Below are positions 45,951 through 55,792 of a DNA stretch of 64,000 bases, one piece after another; position 1 is the stretch's first letter; each line of letters begins with the position of its first letter. The DNA comes from Albibacterium bauzanense (lineage in GTDB: Bacteria > Bacteroidota > Bacteroidia > Sphingobacteriales > Sphingobacteriaceae): NCBI RefSeq assembly GCF_004339765.1, contig NZ_SMGO01000003.1, forward strand, positions 434,001 to 498,000, read 5' to 3'. The position numbers and the translations under genes were made by a program. The notes under the pieces are model-generated. The model was given only the letters and a program-made list of their open reading frames with translations, had not been told where the DNA came from and searched no databases.

Positions 45951-47075
45951 ATGAGCGAGAGAGAAAACAATGTTCAGCAATTCCTCGATCTGATTAAAAA
46001 ATCAAGGCGAGGAAAATTCAAGATCTATATCGGAATGAGCGCCGGTGTGGGTAAAACTTACCGAATGCTGCAAGAAGCAAAGGCATTGCTGAATAATGGG
46101 ATCGATGTTAAAATAGGCTACATAGAAACACACAATAGAAAAGAAACTGCTGCACTATTAGAGGGCTTACCAGTCATTCCGCGACGCTCACTTTTTTACA
46201 AGGGTAAGGAGCTTCAAGAATTAGATATTCAAGCTGTAATTAACTTACGTCCGGAAGTGGTCATAATAGACGAACTTGCTCATACTAATATTGAGGGCAG
46301 TAAAAATGAAAAACGCTGGCAAGATGTTCTTGAAATTTTAGATGCTGGCATTAACGTTATCAGTGCTGTAAATATACAGCACATCGAAAGCTTAAATAAT
46401 GAAATAAAGAACATTACCGGAGTAGAAGTAGCAGAACGCATACCTGATAAAGTTCTAAGTTTGGCTGATGAGGTTGTGAATATTGATCTTACCGTCGCTG
46501 AATTAATTGCTCGTTTAAGAGAAGGGAAAATCTATTCAGAAGATAAGATTCAAACTGCCTTAGCTAATTTTTTCAAAGGTGAACACATCTTACAATTACG
46601 TGAATTAGCACTTAAAGAAGTAGCCGATCAGGTGGTACGACAAGTTGAAACAATAACTCAAAAATCGCCCGGTATTAAACGAGAAAAATTTTTAGCTTGT
46701 ATCGATAGCAATGAAACCAAAGCGAGAAACGTTATTCGTAAAACAGCCCGACTTGCAGGTTATTACAGTGGCGAATGGTTTGTTTTATATGTACAAACTC
46801 CAAAAGAGGGAGTAAATAAAATAGCATTAGATAAGCAACGTATGTTAATTAACAATTTTAAATTAGCTACTGAATTGGGAGGAACAGTTATACGTGTTCA
46901 AAATAAAAATGTAGCAACAGCAATTATTGAACAAGCTAAGAAAATGAAGATTACTACGGTTTGCATCGGAAAACCTCGTATAAGCTTAATGGGTGTAATT
47001 TTCTCTACCAATTTGTTTAACGGGTTGCTCAGACGCCTTTCTATGGTAGATATTGATTTAGTGATATTAACTTAA
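45951..47075 (+). CDS. Stand-alone KdpD N-terminal sensor module
   Basis: This 374-residue protein covers only the KdpD cytoplasmic N-terminus: Walker A GMSAGVGKT (about 27-35), Walker B-like VVIIDELAHTN (about 104) and a universal-stress-like domain (about 245-374). The four membrane segments and the histidine-kinase part of E. coli KdpD (894 residues) are missing, and the stop is followed after five bases by a separate kinase gene. It may sense c-di-AMP, K+ or ATP and act on that kinase. Such truncated KdpD proteins are known in some bacteria. Confidence 0.9.
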   Translation: MSERENNVQQFLDLIKKSRRGKFKIYIGMSAGVGKTYRMLQEAKALLNNGIDVKIGYIETHNRKETAALLEGLPVIPRRSLFYKGKELQELDIQAVINLRPEVVIIDELAHTNIEGSKNEKRWQDVLEILDAGINVISAVNIQHIESLNNEIKNITGVEVAERIPDKVLSLADEVVNIDLTVAELIARLREGKIYSEDKIQTALANFFKGEHILQLRELALKEVADQVVRQVETITQKSPGIKREKFLACIDSNETKARNVIRKTARLAGYYSGEWFVLYVQTPKEGVNKIALDKQRMLINNFKLATELGGTVIRVQNKNVATAIIEQAKKMKITTVCIGKPRISLMGVIFSTNLFNGLLRRLSMVDIDLVILT

Positions 47076-47080
47076 TTTCG

Positions 47081-48832
47081 ATGAAAACGAAACTAAAATT
47101 GATTCTTGGAGTTGGTTTACTCTTTTTGCTCATTATCTTATTAACAGCAGTAAGTACCTGGTATATCAATGCATTAAAAAGAGACACCAATAATATCCTC
47201 CTTGCTAACTACAATACACTAGAGTATTCAAGGAACATGATGTTGGCACTTGATGAAATGCCAAATAATCCTGAAGCAATTATCCAGTTCGAAACCAATC
47301 TTCATAAGCAAAGGAATAATGAAACCGAACCTCTAGAAAAAGAAACTACCGACAAAGTAGCTGAACATTTTATACAGGCAAAACAAAACCCAAATGATAG
47401 TACAATAAAACCTCAGATCAGGAAAGATATTTCCGAATTAATGAGGTTAAATATGATAGCTATACAAACCAAAAGCAGCATTGCTGCTCAAACTGCCCAA
47501 ACCGCCATTATATGGATCGCATTTACCGGAACTTTCTGCTTTTTAGTTGCCTTTGTATTATTAATAAACCTGCCTGGCAGCATCGCTAACCCAATAAAAG
47601 AACTGACAGCAAGTATCAAGCAAATTGCTGCCCAAAAATACAGCCAACGCGTACATTTCGAAAGCCACAGTGAATTTGGAGAATTAGCAAGATCGTTTAA
47701 TACCATGGCAGAAAAGCTGGAAGAGTATGCTGGCAGTAAGATTGCCGAATTATTAATGGAAAAGAAAAGGATTGATACGCTGATAAACAATATGCACGAT
47801 CCTGTGATAGGCTTAGACGAAAACGGAAAGGTATTATTTACCAATAATGAAATGTTAAAAACCATTGGGTTAAAAAAGGAAGATATCATTGGAGAAAGTG
47901 TCCAGCAGATTTCTAAAACCAATGATCTAATGCGTATCTTAACTCAAGATCTAGTTAAGACAGAATACAGCGAACAGAAGAAAGAGCCCTTAAAGATCTA
48001 TGTCGACAACAAAGAAAGTTATTTCGAAAAAGAGATCATTGGTATCAGCGTAACTCCAACCGGAGAAACTGAAAAAAAGCAAATAGGCTCTGTCATCATT
48101 TTAAAAAATGTAACTCCCTTTAAAGAATTAGATTTCGCCAAAACCAATTTCATAGCTACCGTTTCTCACGAACTAAAAACCCCGATTTCTTCTATACAGA
48201 TGAGTACCCAACTATTAAAACATCTGGGTACCGGAGAGCTCAATAAAGAGCAATCACAACTTATTGAAAGTATCAATGAAGATAGCAGCAGATTACTAAA
48301 AATTACTGGCGAACTATTAAATATGACCCAGGTAGAAACTGGAAACATTCAATTGAATATTCAACCAAGCAGTGCTTATTCAATTTTGCAGTACGCTATT
48401 GACACAACAAAAACACAGGCTGATCAAAAACATATCAACTTATCAATTGATACAGATGCAAATATTCCTAACCTAAACATTGATTCGGAGAAAACAGCTT
48501 GGGTTTTAACCAATTTCATTACTAACGCAATTAGATACTCACCCGAATACAGTGAAATCATTCTATCTTTAAAAAAGAAAGAAAACAGAGTATATTACTC
48601 TGTTAAAGACTTTGGAAAAGGTATTGATGAAAAGTACAAAGAGAAAGTATTTAACCGCTATTTCCAGGTTCCCGGCAGCTCAAAAGCAGGAAGCGGATTA
48701 GGTCTGGCCATCAGTAAAGATTTCATTGAGGCACAAGGAGGAAACATTGGAGTTGAAACCGAGCAAGGATTAGGAAGCATCTTCTTTTTCTCTTTTCCCT
48801 TCATATCAAATAACATCATAACCTCTTCTTAA
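47081..48832 (+). CDS. Membrane sensor histidine kinase (HAMP-PAS-HisKA-HATPase)
   Basis: A 583-residue protein: TM1 (about 6-27), a roughly 105-residue periplasmic part, TM2 (about 140-160), HAMP (about 162-215, ELARSFNTMAEKLEEY), PAS (about 230-340), HisKA with phospho-His in VSHELKTPISS (about 363) and HATPase domain with DFGKGID and GSGLGLAIS. Its position right after the KdpD-like gene and in the kdp locus suggests it phosphorylates the sigma-54 regulator at 39970. Confidence 0.92.
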   Translation: MKTKLKLILGVGLLFLLIILLTAVSTWYINALKRDTNNILLANYNTLEYSRNMMLALDEMPNNPEAIIQFETNLHKQRNNETEPLEKETTDKVAEHFIQAKQNPNDSTIKPQIRKDISELMRLNMIAIQTKSSIAAQTAQTAIIWIAFTGTFCFLVAFVLLINLPGSIANPIKELTASIKQIAAQKYSQRVHFESHSEFGELARSFNTMAEKLEEYAGSKIAELLMEKKRIDTLINNMHDPVIGLDENGKVLFTNNEMLKTIGLKKEDIIGESVQQISKTNDLMRILTQDLVKTEYSEQKKEPLKIYVDNKESYFEKEIIGISVTPTGETEKKQIGSVIILKNVTPFKELDFAKTNFIATVSHELKTPISSIQMSTQLLKHLGTGELNKEQSQLIESINEDSSRLLKITGELLNMTQVETGNIQLNIQPSSAYSILQYAIDTTKTQADQKHINLSIDTDANIPNLNIDSEKTAWVLTNFITNAIRYSPEYSEIILSLKKKENRVYYSVKDFGKGIDEKYKEKVFNRYFQVPGSSKAGSGLGLAISKDFIEAQGGNIGVETEQGLGSIFFFSFPFISNNIITSS

Positions 48833-49052
48833 ATTAGGACTGATTTACATACCTTGCTTTACCCATATAAATACATTGCTTTACATACTCGGGTAGTGCA
48901 TGGGTTATCCCTTCGTTGAGTCTGCGCTTTTTAGCGTAAAACAACGCATATAAAATGCACCATATACTCATTAATTTTAGATAGATATAAAACAAGTCTC
49001 ATCCTGATTTTATCCAATAATTTATTAGCTTTAATCCCTCAATCCTTAATCC

Positions 49053-49775
49053 ATGAAATCAGATTATTCACAAAAAGCAACGAACGAAGAGATTAGAACA
49101 AGATTCGATAACGATGTTGAACGTTTTTCGAACCTTGAAACCGGACAACAGACTACCATTGATGCTCCTCTTACTATGGAGCTTTGCACAGAGGCAGCCA
49201 AATACATTAACCCGAATGCAACCGAATTGCTTGATATTGGTTGTGGTGCAGGGAATTACAGCTTAAAAATGCTAAGCAAAATTCCTGATCTGAATTGTAC
49301 GCTGAATGATTTAAGCTTGCCGATGTTGGAAAAAGCAAAAGAAAGGGTATCTGCACAAACCAATGGCAAGGTAAACATTATACAAGATGATATGCGAAAT
49401 CTTAATCTGCCAAACAATCATTTCGATATTGTATTGGCTGCTGCTACTTTGCATCATTTACGCACGGATGCAGATTGGGAACTCGTTTTTACTAAGATAT
49501 ACAATGCCTTAAAACCAGGCGGCAGTATCTGGATTTCAGATCTGATTACGCATGATTCCAAGCTAATTAATCGGCTTTTTCAAGATAAGTACAGGGCCTA
49601 CCTTGAAACGCTGGGCGGCCCTGAATATGGGCAAAAAGTATTTGATTACATTGAATATGAAGACACTCCGCGTTCTTTAAACTATCAGCTTGCTTTATTA
49701 AAGAAAGTAGGATTTAAAGAAACCGAGATCTTACATAAAAACTCATATTTCGCAGCTTTCGGAGGAATTAAATAG
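49053..49775 (+). CDS. Class I SAM-dependent methyltransferase
   Basis: A 240-residue protein with ATELLDIGCGAGNYSLKML (motif I), IIQDDMRNLNLPNNHFDIV (motif II/III) and LAAATLHHLR, then a helical C-terminal part. Substrate unknown. It stands alone between the kdp locus and the convergent carboxymuconolactone-decarboxylase-like gene. Confidence 0.88.
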   Translation: MKSDYSQKATNEEIRTRFDNDVERFSNLETGQQTTIDAPLTMELCTEAAKYINPNATELLDIGCGAGNYSLKMLSKIPDLNCTLNDLSLPMLEKAKERVSAQTNGKVNIIQDDMRNLNLPNNHFDIVLAAATLHHLRTDADWELVFTKIYNALKPGGSIWISDLITHDSKLINRLFQDKYRAYLETLGGPEYGQKVFDYIEYEDTPRSLNYQLALLKKVGFKETEILHKNSYFAAFGGIK

Positions 49776-49777
49776 TC

Positions 49778-50113
49778 TTATTTCTCATCTCCCATTTCAT
49801 CAATTGCTAAGGCAGAATGTGCTACTGCAGCTCCTGCCCGCATTTCGGCAGCTATCCAGATAGCTTCCATAATTTCTTGTTGGGTAGCTCCTTTCCTTAA
49901 AGCTTGTTTTGTATGGCTGCGAATGCAATATGGGCATTGAGTTACATGCGCCACAGCAATTGCAATTAGCTGTTTTGTTTTTTCAGGAAGTGCTCCTTCT
50001 TGAAAAACTGTTTTGCTAAAATTACGCCAAGCATCCATAGATGCAGGAGCTAGTTCAGCTCTTTTTTCATTTGCTTTTAAAGATGGTGTTGGAAATAGTT
50101 CATTTTGACTCAT
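49778..50113 (-). CDS. Carboxymuconolactone decarboxylase-like (AhpD family) protein
   Basis: A 111-residue helical protein with the AhpD-like redox motif CPYCIRSH (about 52-59), followed by LRKGATQQEIMEAIWIAAEM. The CxxC plus His arrangement is typical for alkylhydroperoxidase activity. It probably removes peroxides or electrophiles; the reductant is not evident nearby. Confidence 0.88.
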   Translation of the reverse strand: MSQNELFPTPSLKANEKRAELAPASMDAWRNFSKTVFQEGALPEKTKQLIAIAVAHVTQCPYCIRSHTKQALRKGATQQEIMEAIWIAAEMRAGAAVAHSALAIDEMGDEK

Positions 50114-50240
50114 GATGTTGTGATTTATATTTGCTTTGTGTTTTTCGATACAGACAATTTAATCATTATCATTTAAACCAATGTCAGAAAAAAAGATTCG
50201 TATATTGTTTTGACAAAACAAAGAGAATTACACTCTTAGC

Positions 50241-51617
50241 ATGAAACAGCTACTCACTTATTTTCTATTATTATTTACTCTCCCTGCTTTTGCCCAGTTA
50301 AAAGTAAGTGCAGATCATCATTATTTACAGACAAATGATGGCAAGCCATTCTTCTGGCTTGGTGATACTGCCTGGGAATTATTTCACAGATTAAATCGCC
50401 AAGATGCAGATCTATATCTTGAGGACAGGGCCAATAAAGGCTTTACCATCATTCAAGCAGTTGTATTAGCTGAACTTGATGGTTTAAATACGCCAAATGC
50501 ATACGGCGAAAAACCGTTAATCAATAATGACCCTACTCAACCAAATGAGGAGTACTTTAAACATGTGGATTACATTGTAAAAAAGGCTGAAAAACTGGGA
50601 TTAATCGTTGGAATGTTGCCTTCTTGGGGCGATAAGTGGAATAAAGCCTGGGGAGTAGGTCCGGAAATCTTTACTCCTGAAAACGCCCGCATTTTTGGTG
50701 AATATTTAGGAAAACGCTATAAAAATAATTCTATCGTATGGATCATGGGTGGCGATAGAGATATTGTAGATCAGGAAGATCGAGATATTATTACAGCAAT
50801 GGTTGAAGGTTTGAAGAAGGGTGATGAAGGAAAGCATCTATTTACCTTTCATCCGGCTGGCGGAAAAAGTTCTTCAAATTTCTTCAAGGATGCTCAATGG
50901 ATCGACTTTCATATGTCTCAAACCGGTCATTCAAAAGAGTCAAAGAACTATCTGTTTAATATAAAGAACAGAACTTTAACTCCTGTGCGTCCGCATCTTG
51001 ATGGTGAACCAAGATACGAAGATCATCCCAATCAGTTTAATCCCGTAAAATTTGGATGGATGGACGATTTCGATGCACGTCAAACAGCATATTGGAGTAT
51101 GCTTTCAGGTGCTTTCGGACATACCTATGGCAATCATAATATCTGGCAGTTTTATACAGAAGACCGAGCTCCAGTTTCTTGGGCTAGAACCAATTGGAAA
51201 GTTGCGTTAAACCAACTAGGAGCTATTCAGGTTGGCTTTATGAGAAGGGTATTTGAGAAACGTAACTGGCAAAGATTAGTACCCGATCAAAGTATACTTC
51301 CTAAAGATAACATCGAGAACGAGGAGTATCAAATGGCTTCAATTTCTCAGGATGGAGACTTTCTTTTCGCTTATCTACCTTATGGAAATAAAGTTAAAAT
51401 CAATACTGAGAAATTAACAGGAAAGCAGTTAAAAGGCTGGCTTTTCAATCCGCACGATGGCTATACGATCTCTTTAGGCAACTTTGAAAATACAGGCAGT
51501 AAAGAAATTGAACCACCTTCTATGGGGAGAGGAAGCGACTGGCTTGTTATCATTGATGATGCTGCAAAGAATTACCCAAATCCACAAATAATCAACTTAT
51601 TATCGAAAATACATTAG
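50241..51617 (+). CDS. Glycoside hydrolase family 140-like enzyme
   Basis: A 458-residue secreted enzyme with signal peptide (1 to about 18, LPAFAQ) and the DUF4038/GH140 TIM barrel: KPFFWLGDTAWELFHRL near the start, VWIMGGDRD (likely acid/base region), DGEPRYED (likely nucleophile Glu region) and a C-terminal beta-sandwich (about 365-458). Characterised GH140 enzymes cut apiose residues in pectic RG-II. Here it stands alone with no pectin locus around, so the substrate is unproven. Confidence 0.87.
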   Translation: MKQLLTYFLLLFTLPAFAQLKVSADHHYLQTNDGKPFFWLGDTAWELFHRLNRQDADLYLEDRANKGFTIIQAVVLAELDGLNTPNAYGEKPLINNDPTQPNEEYFKHVDYIVKKAEKLGLIVGMLPSWGDKWNKAWGVGPEIFTPENARIFGEYLGKRYKNNSIVWIMGGDRDIVDQEDRDIITAMVEGLKKGDEGKHLFTFHPAGGKSSSNFFKDAQWIDFHMSQTGHSKESKNYLFNIKNRTLTPVRPHLDGEPRYEDHPNQFNPVKFGWMDDFDARQTAYWSMLSGAFGHTYGNHNIWQFYTEDRAPVSWARTNWKVALNQLGAIQVGFMRRVFEKRNWQRLVPDQSILPKDNIENEEYQMASISQDGDFLFAYLPYGNKVKINTEKLTGKQLKGWLFNPHDGYTISLGNFENTGSKEIEPPSMGRGSDWLVIIDDAAKNYPNPQIINLLSKIH

Positions 51618-51667
51618 CTTATTTTTTAATCCTTTTTTGTAGATTAGTTGTAATTAAAACCTAACTT

Positions 51668-52054
51668 ATGAAAACGATAAAAATTTGTTACTGGATATTT
51701 ACCATATTGCTGATTGCATTAATGCTGATGTCGGCTATTACAAGTTTCATGAAAAACCCTGACGGTGTAGCTTTAATGGAACATCTGGGCTACCCTTATC
51801 ATTTGCTTAGCTTTTTAGGAGTCGCAAAAATATTAGGAATTATCGCCATCCTGATTCCTGGCTTCCCAAGGTTAAAAGAATGGGCGTATGCAGGTTTTAC
51901 ATTCGACTTAATAGGCGCTATCTATTCAGGTTTAGCTGCCGGCGATCCTCTTGGCCAATGGGCCTTTGTACTTATCGGACTTGTATTTTTATTCGGTTCT
52001 TATATTTTCTACCATAAGAAAATTAAATACGATAAAAGGTTTACACAACCTTAA
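51668..52054 (+). CDS. DoxX-like membrane protein
   Basis: A 128-residue protein with four membrane segments, of DoxX-like family type (MEHLGYPYHLLSFLGVAKILG, FAGFTFDLIGA-like segment). No partner evident. Its stop overlaps the convergent DinB gene's stop. Confidence 0.82.
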   Translation: MKTIKICYWIFTILLIALMLMSAITSFMKNPDGVALMEHLGYPYHLLSFLGVAKILGIIAILIPGFPRLKEWAYAGFTFDLIGAIYSGLAAGDPLGQWAFVLIGLVFLFGSYIFYHKKIKYDKRFTQP

Positions 52055-52545
52055 TCGTATTTCAAAGCCGGATAATTTAATAATCTTCGCCATAAGGCAA
52101 GCTGTCCAATGATGCTTGCTTCACGATATATGGTGAAGGATATCAGCTCATAGTAGGTCATTTTCATAAAACCCATATCCATTTCACTATTAAGCTTTTT
52201 ATTATCGATCATAACAAGGGCTTCTCTGGCAATTGGACTGATCATTCTCCAATCTTTTAAATATTCAGCAAGAGTTGGATATTTTGCATCGTCCTGAATT
52301 CCCTTATTGTCTTTAAATAGCTCTTCGCCGGTTTGTTTTAATCCAGGATTGGTTTCCGATGTCATCATAAATCGCTGTTGAACCAATGACCCGACAAGCC
52401 ATGCAATGTGATTTGCTTTGGTATTTAAACGCTTATAAGCATCCTCTTCAGATATTCCATCAATGGCTCGTTCAAAAAAGGTAGTCTGCATATCAAACAA
52501 TGTCAGAAATCCTTCTACTCTACTGCTAGCTGTCTTCGTTTCCAT
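52051..52545 (-). CDS. DinB-family protein
   Basis: A 164-residue four-helix protein. Metal-site His candidates lie in TKANHIAWLVGSLVQQR (about 45), while the expected second and third His are not obvious (YYELISFTIYREASIIGQL), so a full metal triad may be missing. DinB proteins are thiol-dependent or unknown-function enzymes. It is a single gene. Confidence 0.8.
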   Translation of the reverse strand: METKTASSRVEGFLTLFDMQTTFFERAIDGISEEDAYKRLNTKANHIAWLVGSLVQQRFMMTSETNPGLKQTGEELFKDNKGIQDDAKYPTLAEYLKDWRMISPIAREALVMIDNKKLNSEMDMGFMKMTYYELISFTIYREASIIGQLALWRRLLNYPALKYD

Positions 52546-52692
52546 AATTTTTATGATCTAATTTACACCCTTTAGAGCAACATACTCTTACTTAGGTTTG
52601 TTTAGTAAATTTACATCAATGAATAATTAAAGCAGCTGTATATTGCGACAATCTAAAGGGGGAATAACGCCAGTTGAGTGATAAGTATTTGG

Positions 52693-53253
52693 CTATATGA
52701 TTCTGTAAACCATATGATGGTATAAACCACCCATAAAAGGTTTCTCTTCTACGATTTCGAAACCCATATTCTGATAAAGCTTTAGAGCCCGGTCATTGTT
52801 AACATCAACCAGCAAACCAACCTTTTTATGCCCAAGCTTTTTGGCCCAGTCAATACCGGCAACTATTAACAATTTACCTATTCCCTTTCCTTGTGCAGCT
52901 GGATCTACACTAATGGTATCGAGGTAAAATTCACCGGATTCAGTCTCCGGTTCCGGATTGAAATTTACCAAGCCAAAATGTTCTGCTAAATGATCGAAGA
53001 ATGGCTTTCTATAGGTTTCTAGCTTTGCACCATCATAAGCACCTATATTTCCGACAACTCCTTCTTCGTTTTCGTAAACAAGGGTATTCTCAAAACTATA
53101 TTGATTATCAGTCAACTGAAAAAAGTGCTCAAAAAGAGGGATCACTGGCTCAAGCTGATCGGAGTTACAAAACTTCATAGCCAGATCTCCCATAGCCTGA
53201 ACAATTAACGTTGCTACTTTTTTACTATCAGATGGTAAGGCAGGACGAATCAT
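52693..53253 (-). CDS. GNAT-family N-acetyltransferase
   Basis: A 186-residue protein with the acetyl-CoA site in LDTISVDPAAQGKGIGKLLI (Q/RxxGxG/A, about 132-140) and the closing strand KLYQNMGFEIVEEKP. Cytoplasmic. Substrate unknown; no operon partner. Confidence 0.9.
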   Translation of the reverse strand: MIRPALPSDSKKVATLIVQAMGDLAMKFCNSDQLEPVIPLFEHFFQLTDNQYSFENTLVYENEEGVVGNIGAYDGAKLETYRKPFFDHLAEHFGLVNFNPEPETESGEFYLDTISVDPAAQGKGIGKLLIVAGIDWAKKLGHKKVGLLVDVNNDRALKLYQNMGFEIVEEKPFMGGLYHHMVYRII

Positions 53254-53434
53254 AGTTAATAAAAAACGATGTAAAACTTGGGCAAATTAATGATTCAGTT
53301 TAATAGTTACCTGATCTTCAATAATATTTAAAGAAAAGAATTCGTTAATTTTATTGGGATTACAAGTAAATAGAAAATTACCATCGGATACTAGCTTAAA
53401 ACAGCAGACAATTTATTAAAATTGAAACTTACAA

Positions 53435-53875
53435 ATGGAACAAAGAATAAGTGTATTATCTATCGGAGCAGATGACATAACAGCAATGAGAAATTTCTAT
53501 GAAGATATTCTAGGATGGAAACCTATAGCTCAAAATAAAGATATTGCTTTTTATAAAATGAACGGGTTCTTATTTAGCATTGCTAAACGAAGAGAATTAG
53601 CAGATTTTATAGGTGTTAATCCTGACGGAATTGGTTTTCGTGCAGTTACTTTTGGTTATAATGTCTCTACTGAAAATGAAGTAAGAGAACTTTACAAAAA
53701 GCTTAAAGCTAAAGGAGTTAAAGTGTTGAGTGAACCTACTGCACCACCTTTCGGTGGATTGTTCTTTTACTTCGAAGATATAGAAGGAAACATCCTTGAA
53801 ATTGCCTACAATACATTTGTTCTTCTCGATGAAGAAAATAATGCTGTTGACCATAAACCAATTGACCATCTATAA
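53435..53875 (+). CDS. VOC-family (glyoxalase-like) protein
   Basis: A 146-residue protein with paired beta-alpha-beta-beta-beta modules: MRNFYEDILGWKPIAQNKD and FYFEDIEGNILEIAYN, the latter holding the metal-ligand Glu region. Two-module VOC proteins include glyoxalases and antibiotic-resistance proteins; its role is unknown. It is followed after 17 bases by a DUF6157 gene. Confidence 0.87.
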   Translation: MEQRISVLSIGADDITAMRNFYEDILGWKPIAQNKDIAFYKMNGFLFSIAKRRELADFIGVNPDGIGFRAVTFGYNVSTENEVRELYKKLKAKGVKVLSEPTAPPFGGLFFYFEDIEGNILEIAYNTFVLLDEENNAVDHKPIDHL

Positions 53876-53892
53876 GTTCAAAATTGAAGCAG

Positions 53893-54336
53893 ATGAAACA
53901 ACAAGACGGACTACATACGACCAACTATTTTGACACTCTTATTGAAGTTTCAGACGACTGCAAAGTAACGGCAGGGCAAATTCCGGCTTTAAAGAATGAC
54001 AAGAAAACAATTGCATCAAGACAATTTGAATTGATTTCTAAAAATCCTTATAAATTCACTTCTGATGATGTTCTTTTTCAAGTTTATGCAGATAAGAATG
54101 ATTTAACAGACAAGAAATATAAAACCGCAAGAGAGCAATTTTTCTCCAAAGGGCAACCTTGTTTCCGAGCTTCACCTCTAACAAAACAATTCGGCTGGGG
54201 ACTTCATTCTGACTCAAATGGAAAAATTGCACTTTATGGGAGGGAAACAGAAGAATATCAACACTTAGCTGAAGATCCGAAAACAAAGAAAGTAAAAGCA
54301 ATGCGAGAAAATAATATTTTCAGTATACAGCAGTAA
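53893..54336 (+). CDS. DUF6157 protein
   Basis: From ATG 53893 the protein has 147 residues; a TTG start three codons earlier is less likely. Motifs HTTNYFDTLIEVSDDCKVT and GQPCFRASPLTKQFGWGLH are typical of the DUF6157 family in many bacteria. No function known. It probably shares a transcript with the VOC gene and ends two bases before the convergent GH144 gene. Confidence 0.8.
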   Translation: MKQQDGLHTTNYFDTLIEVSDDCKVTAGQIPALKNDKKTIASRQFELISKNPYKFTSDDVLFQVYADKNDLTDKKYKTAREQFFSKGQPCFRASPLTKQFGWGLHSDSNGKIALYGRETEEYQHLAEDPKTKKVKAMRENNIFSIQQ

Positions 54337-54338
54337 TT

Positions 54339-55760
54339 TTACTGTATTGCCTCAGCAACTTCTGTATTTGCTGTAAGAACATGTTGCATGCTTGTAAAAC
54401 CTAGCTTTATAAGACCGGATTGTATTTCTGGTGCGCTCATAAATAAATTCCACAGCAAACCGCTCCGATGATTTTCGATCATTACAGGAATGGTACCTTG
54501 ATCAATCGCTAAATAACGCTTTGGAAACCAATTTTCAGTTTCACTAAAAGCATCGTAAAAACCATACTTGCCCCAAAGCTTATCTCCAAAATCATAATAT
54601 AGGTGACGAATAACCTCCATGCTATATTCTGGAGTATAGGGAATGGAAGATATTGCAGCCGTAGGAGTGATAACACCCAGATCATTTGTAGGACTGTGGG
54701 CCGAATATCCATCAACAGAATAGCTGGCTGTCAGCCCCCATGTATCTGCACCATATCCTTTAAAATTCTTAGGATTTTTAATACTATACTCTCTATCAAT
54801 CAAAGCATGATTTCTATTTAAAGCCCAATAGTCAGCATACTGATCTTTCAATCCTCTCGGATCAAGAGCTAAATAAGAATATTGCGACCAAAAAAGCGGC
54901 CCTACGCTTCCCTCATGTCCATTATGTGCGAGTATTACTTTATATCCATACTGTTCTGCGCTTGATTTTATAGCTCCATTTCTTGCCCACCCTTCATGAT
55001 ATACAGCAGCAGGCACTCCATGTGTTGGCGACGAAGCTGCCAATATATAAGTGATTAAACATTCATCATATCCTCTAATAGGAAAATTCATGATCCACCC
55101 ATAATTAGGGCTCCAATGCCAATAAAGAACATTCTGTTCTCCGTTACGATAAAAATTCCAATCAATTCCTTTCCAAAGCTCATCCGCTTTTTTAGCTAAA
55201 CTCTGTTCTTCAATATTACCTTCATTAAAATATTGCCTAACGCATATTAAAGCTTGAGCCATAAATGCCGTTTCTACCAAATCACCTCCATTATCTCTTT
55301 CACCAAATGGCTTTACTTTTCCAGTCGGACCATACAACCAATGTGGCCATGCACCATGAAAACGATCGGCTTTCGCTAAATAATCTACAATTCTATTTAA
55401 GCGATTATAACCTTCAGAACGTGTAATAAATCCTCGCTCTATTCCTACCAAAATAGTCATTATACCAAAACCGCTTCCCCCAGTAGTAATTACATCCTGA
55501 TCATTCTGTGGATATACACCATCTATATGAATGCGTTCGCGGGCAAGGCCTGATATATCTTCTGCACCTTCCCAGAAGTATTGAAATGTTTGTTTTTGAA
55601 CAAGGGTAAGTAAAGAATCATCACTGAGCTTGGTTTCTTCGGCAGGAGGTTGAGAATCATCCAATTTCGGAGAACTGCAACCTATAAAACTAATCAAGCC
55701 GACTATAAATAAAACTCTTACAAAGTTTATATTCACTACCAATGTCTTTAAATTCATCAT
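54339..55760 (-). CDS. GH144-like glucoamylase-family lipoprotein (beta-1,2-glucan hydrolase)
   Basis: A 473-residue lipoprotein (lipobox SFIGC, Cys28) with the glucoamylase-family (PF10091) alpha/alpha barrel: TFQYFWEGAEDISGLARERI, TGGSGFGIMTILVGIERGF, HGAWPHWLYGPTGKVKPF. Characterised GH144 members from Bacteroidota are endo-beta-1,2-glucanases. It is last in the SusC/SusD/LamG unit (33 bases after the LamG gene), so it probably cuts glucan captured at the cell surface. Specificity is inferred from family. Confidence 0.87.
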   Translation of the reverse strand: MMNLKTLVVNINFVRVLFIVGLISFIGCSSPKLDDSQPPAEETKLSDDSLLTLVQKQTFQYFWEGAEDISGLARERIHIDGVYPQNDQDVITTGGSGFGIMTILVGIERGFITRSEGYNRLNRIVDYLAKADRFHGAWPHWLYGPTGKVKPFGERDNGGDLVETAFMAQALICVRQYFNEGNIEEQSLAKKADELWKGIDWNFYRNGEQNVLYWHWSPNYGWIMNFPIRGYDECLITYILAASSPTHGVPAAVYHEGWARNGAIKSSAEQYGYKVILAHNGHEGSVGPLFWSQYSYLALDPRGLKDQYADYWALNRNHALIDREYSIKNPKNFKGYGADTWGLTASYSVDGYSAHSPTNDLGVITPTAAISSIPYTPEYSMEVIRHLYYDFGDKLWGKYGFYDAFSETENWFPKRYLAIDQGTIPVMIENHRSGLLWNLFMSAPEIQSGLIKLGFTSMQHVLTANTEVAEAIQ

Positions 55761-55792
55761 ACTATAAAGATATTCCTATTTTACCACTAGCC

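Noticed and set aside
48833..49052. Repeated TTGCTTTAC-type words after the kdp kinase gene
   Set aside because: The copies are short, imperfect and lack symmetry; probably chance in A/T-rich DNA.
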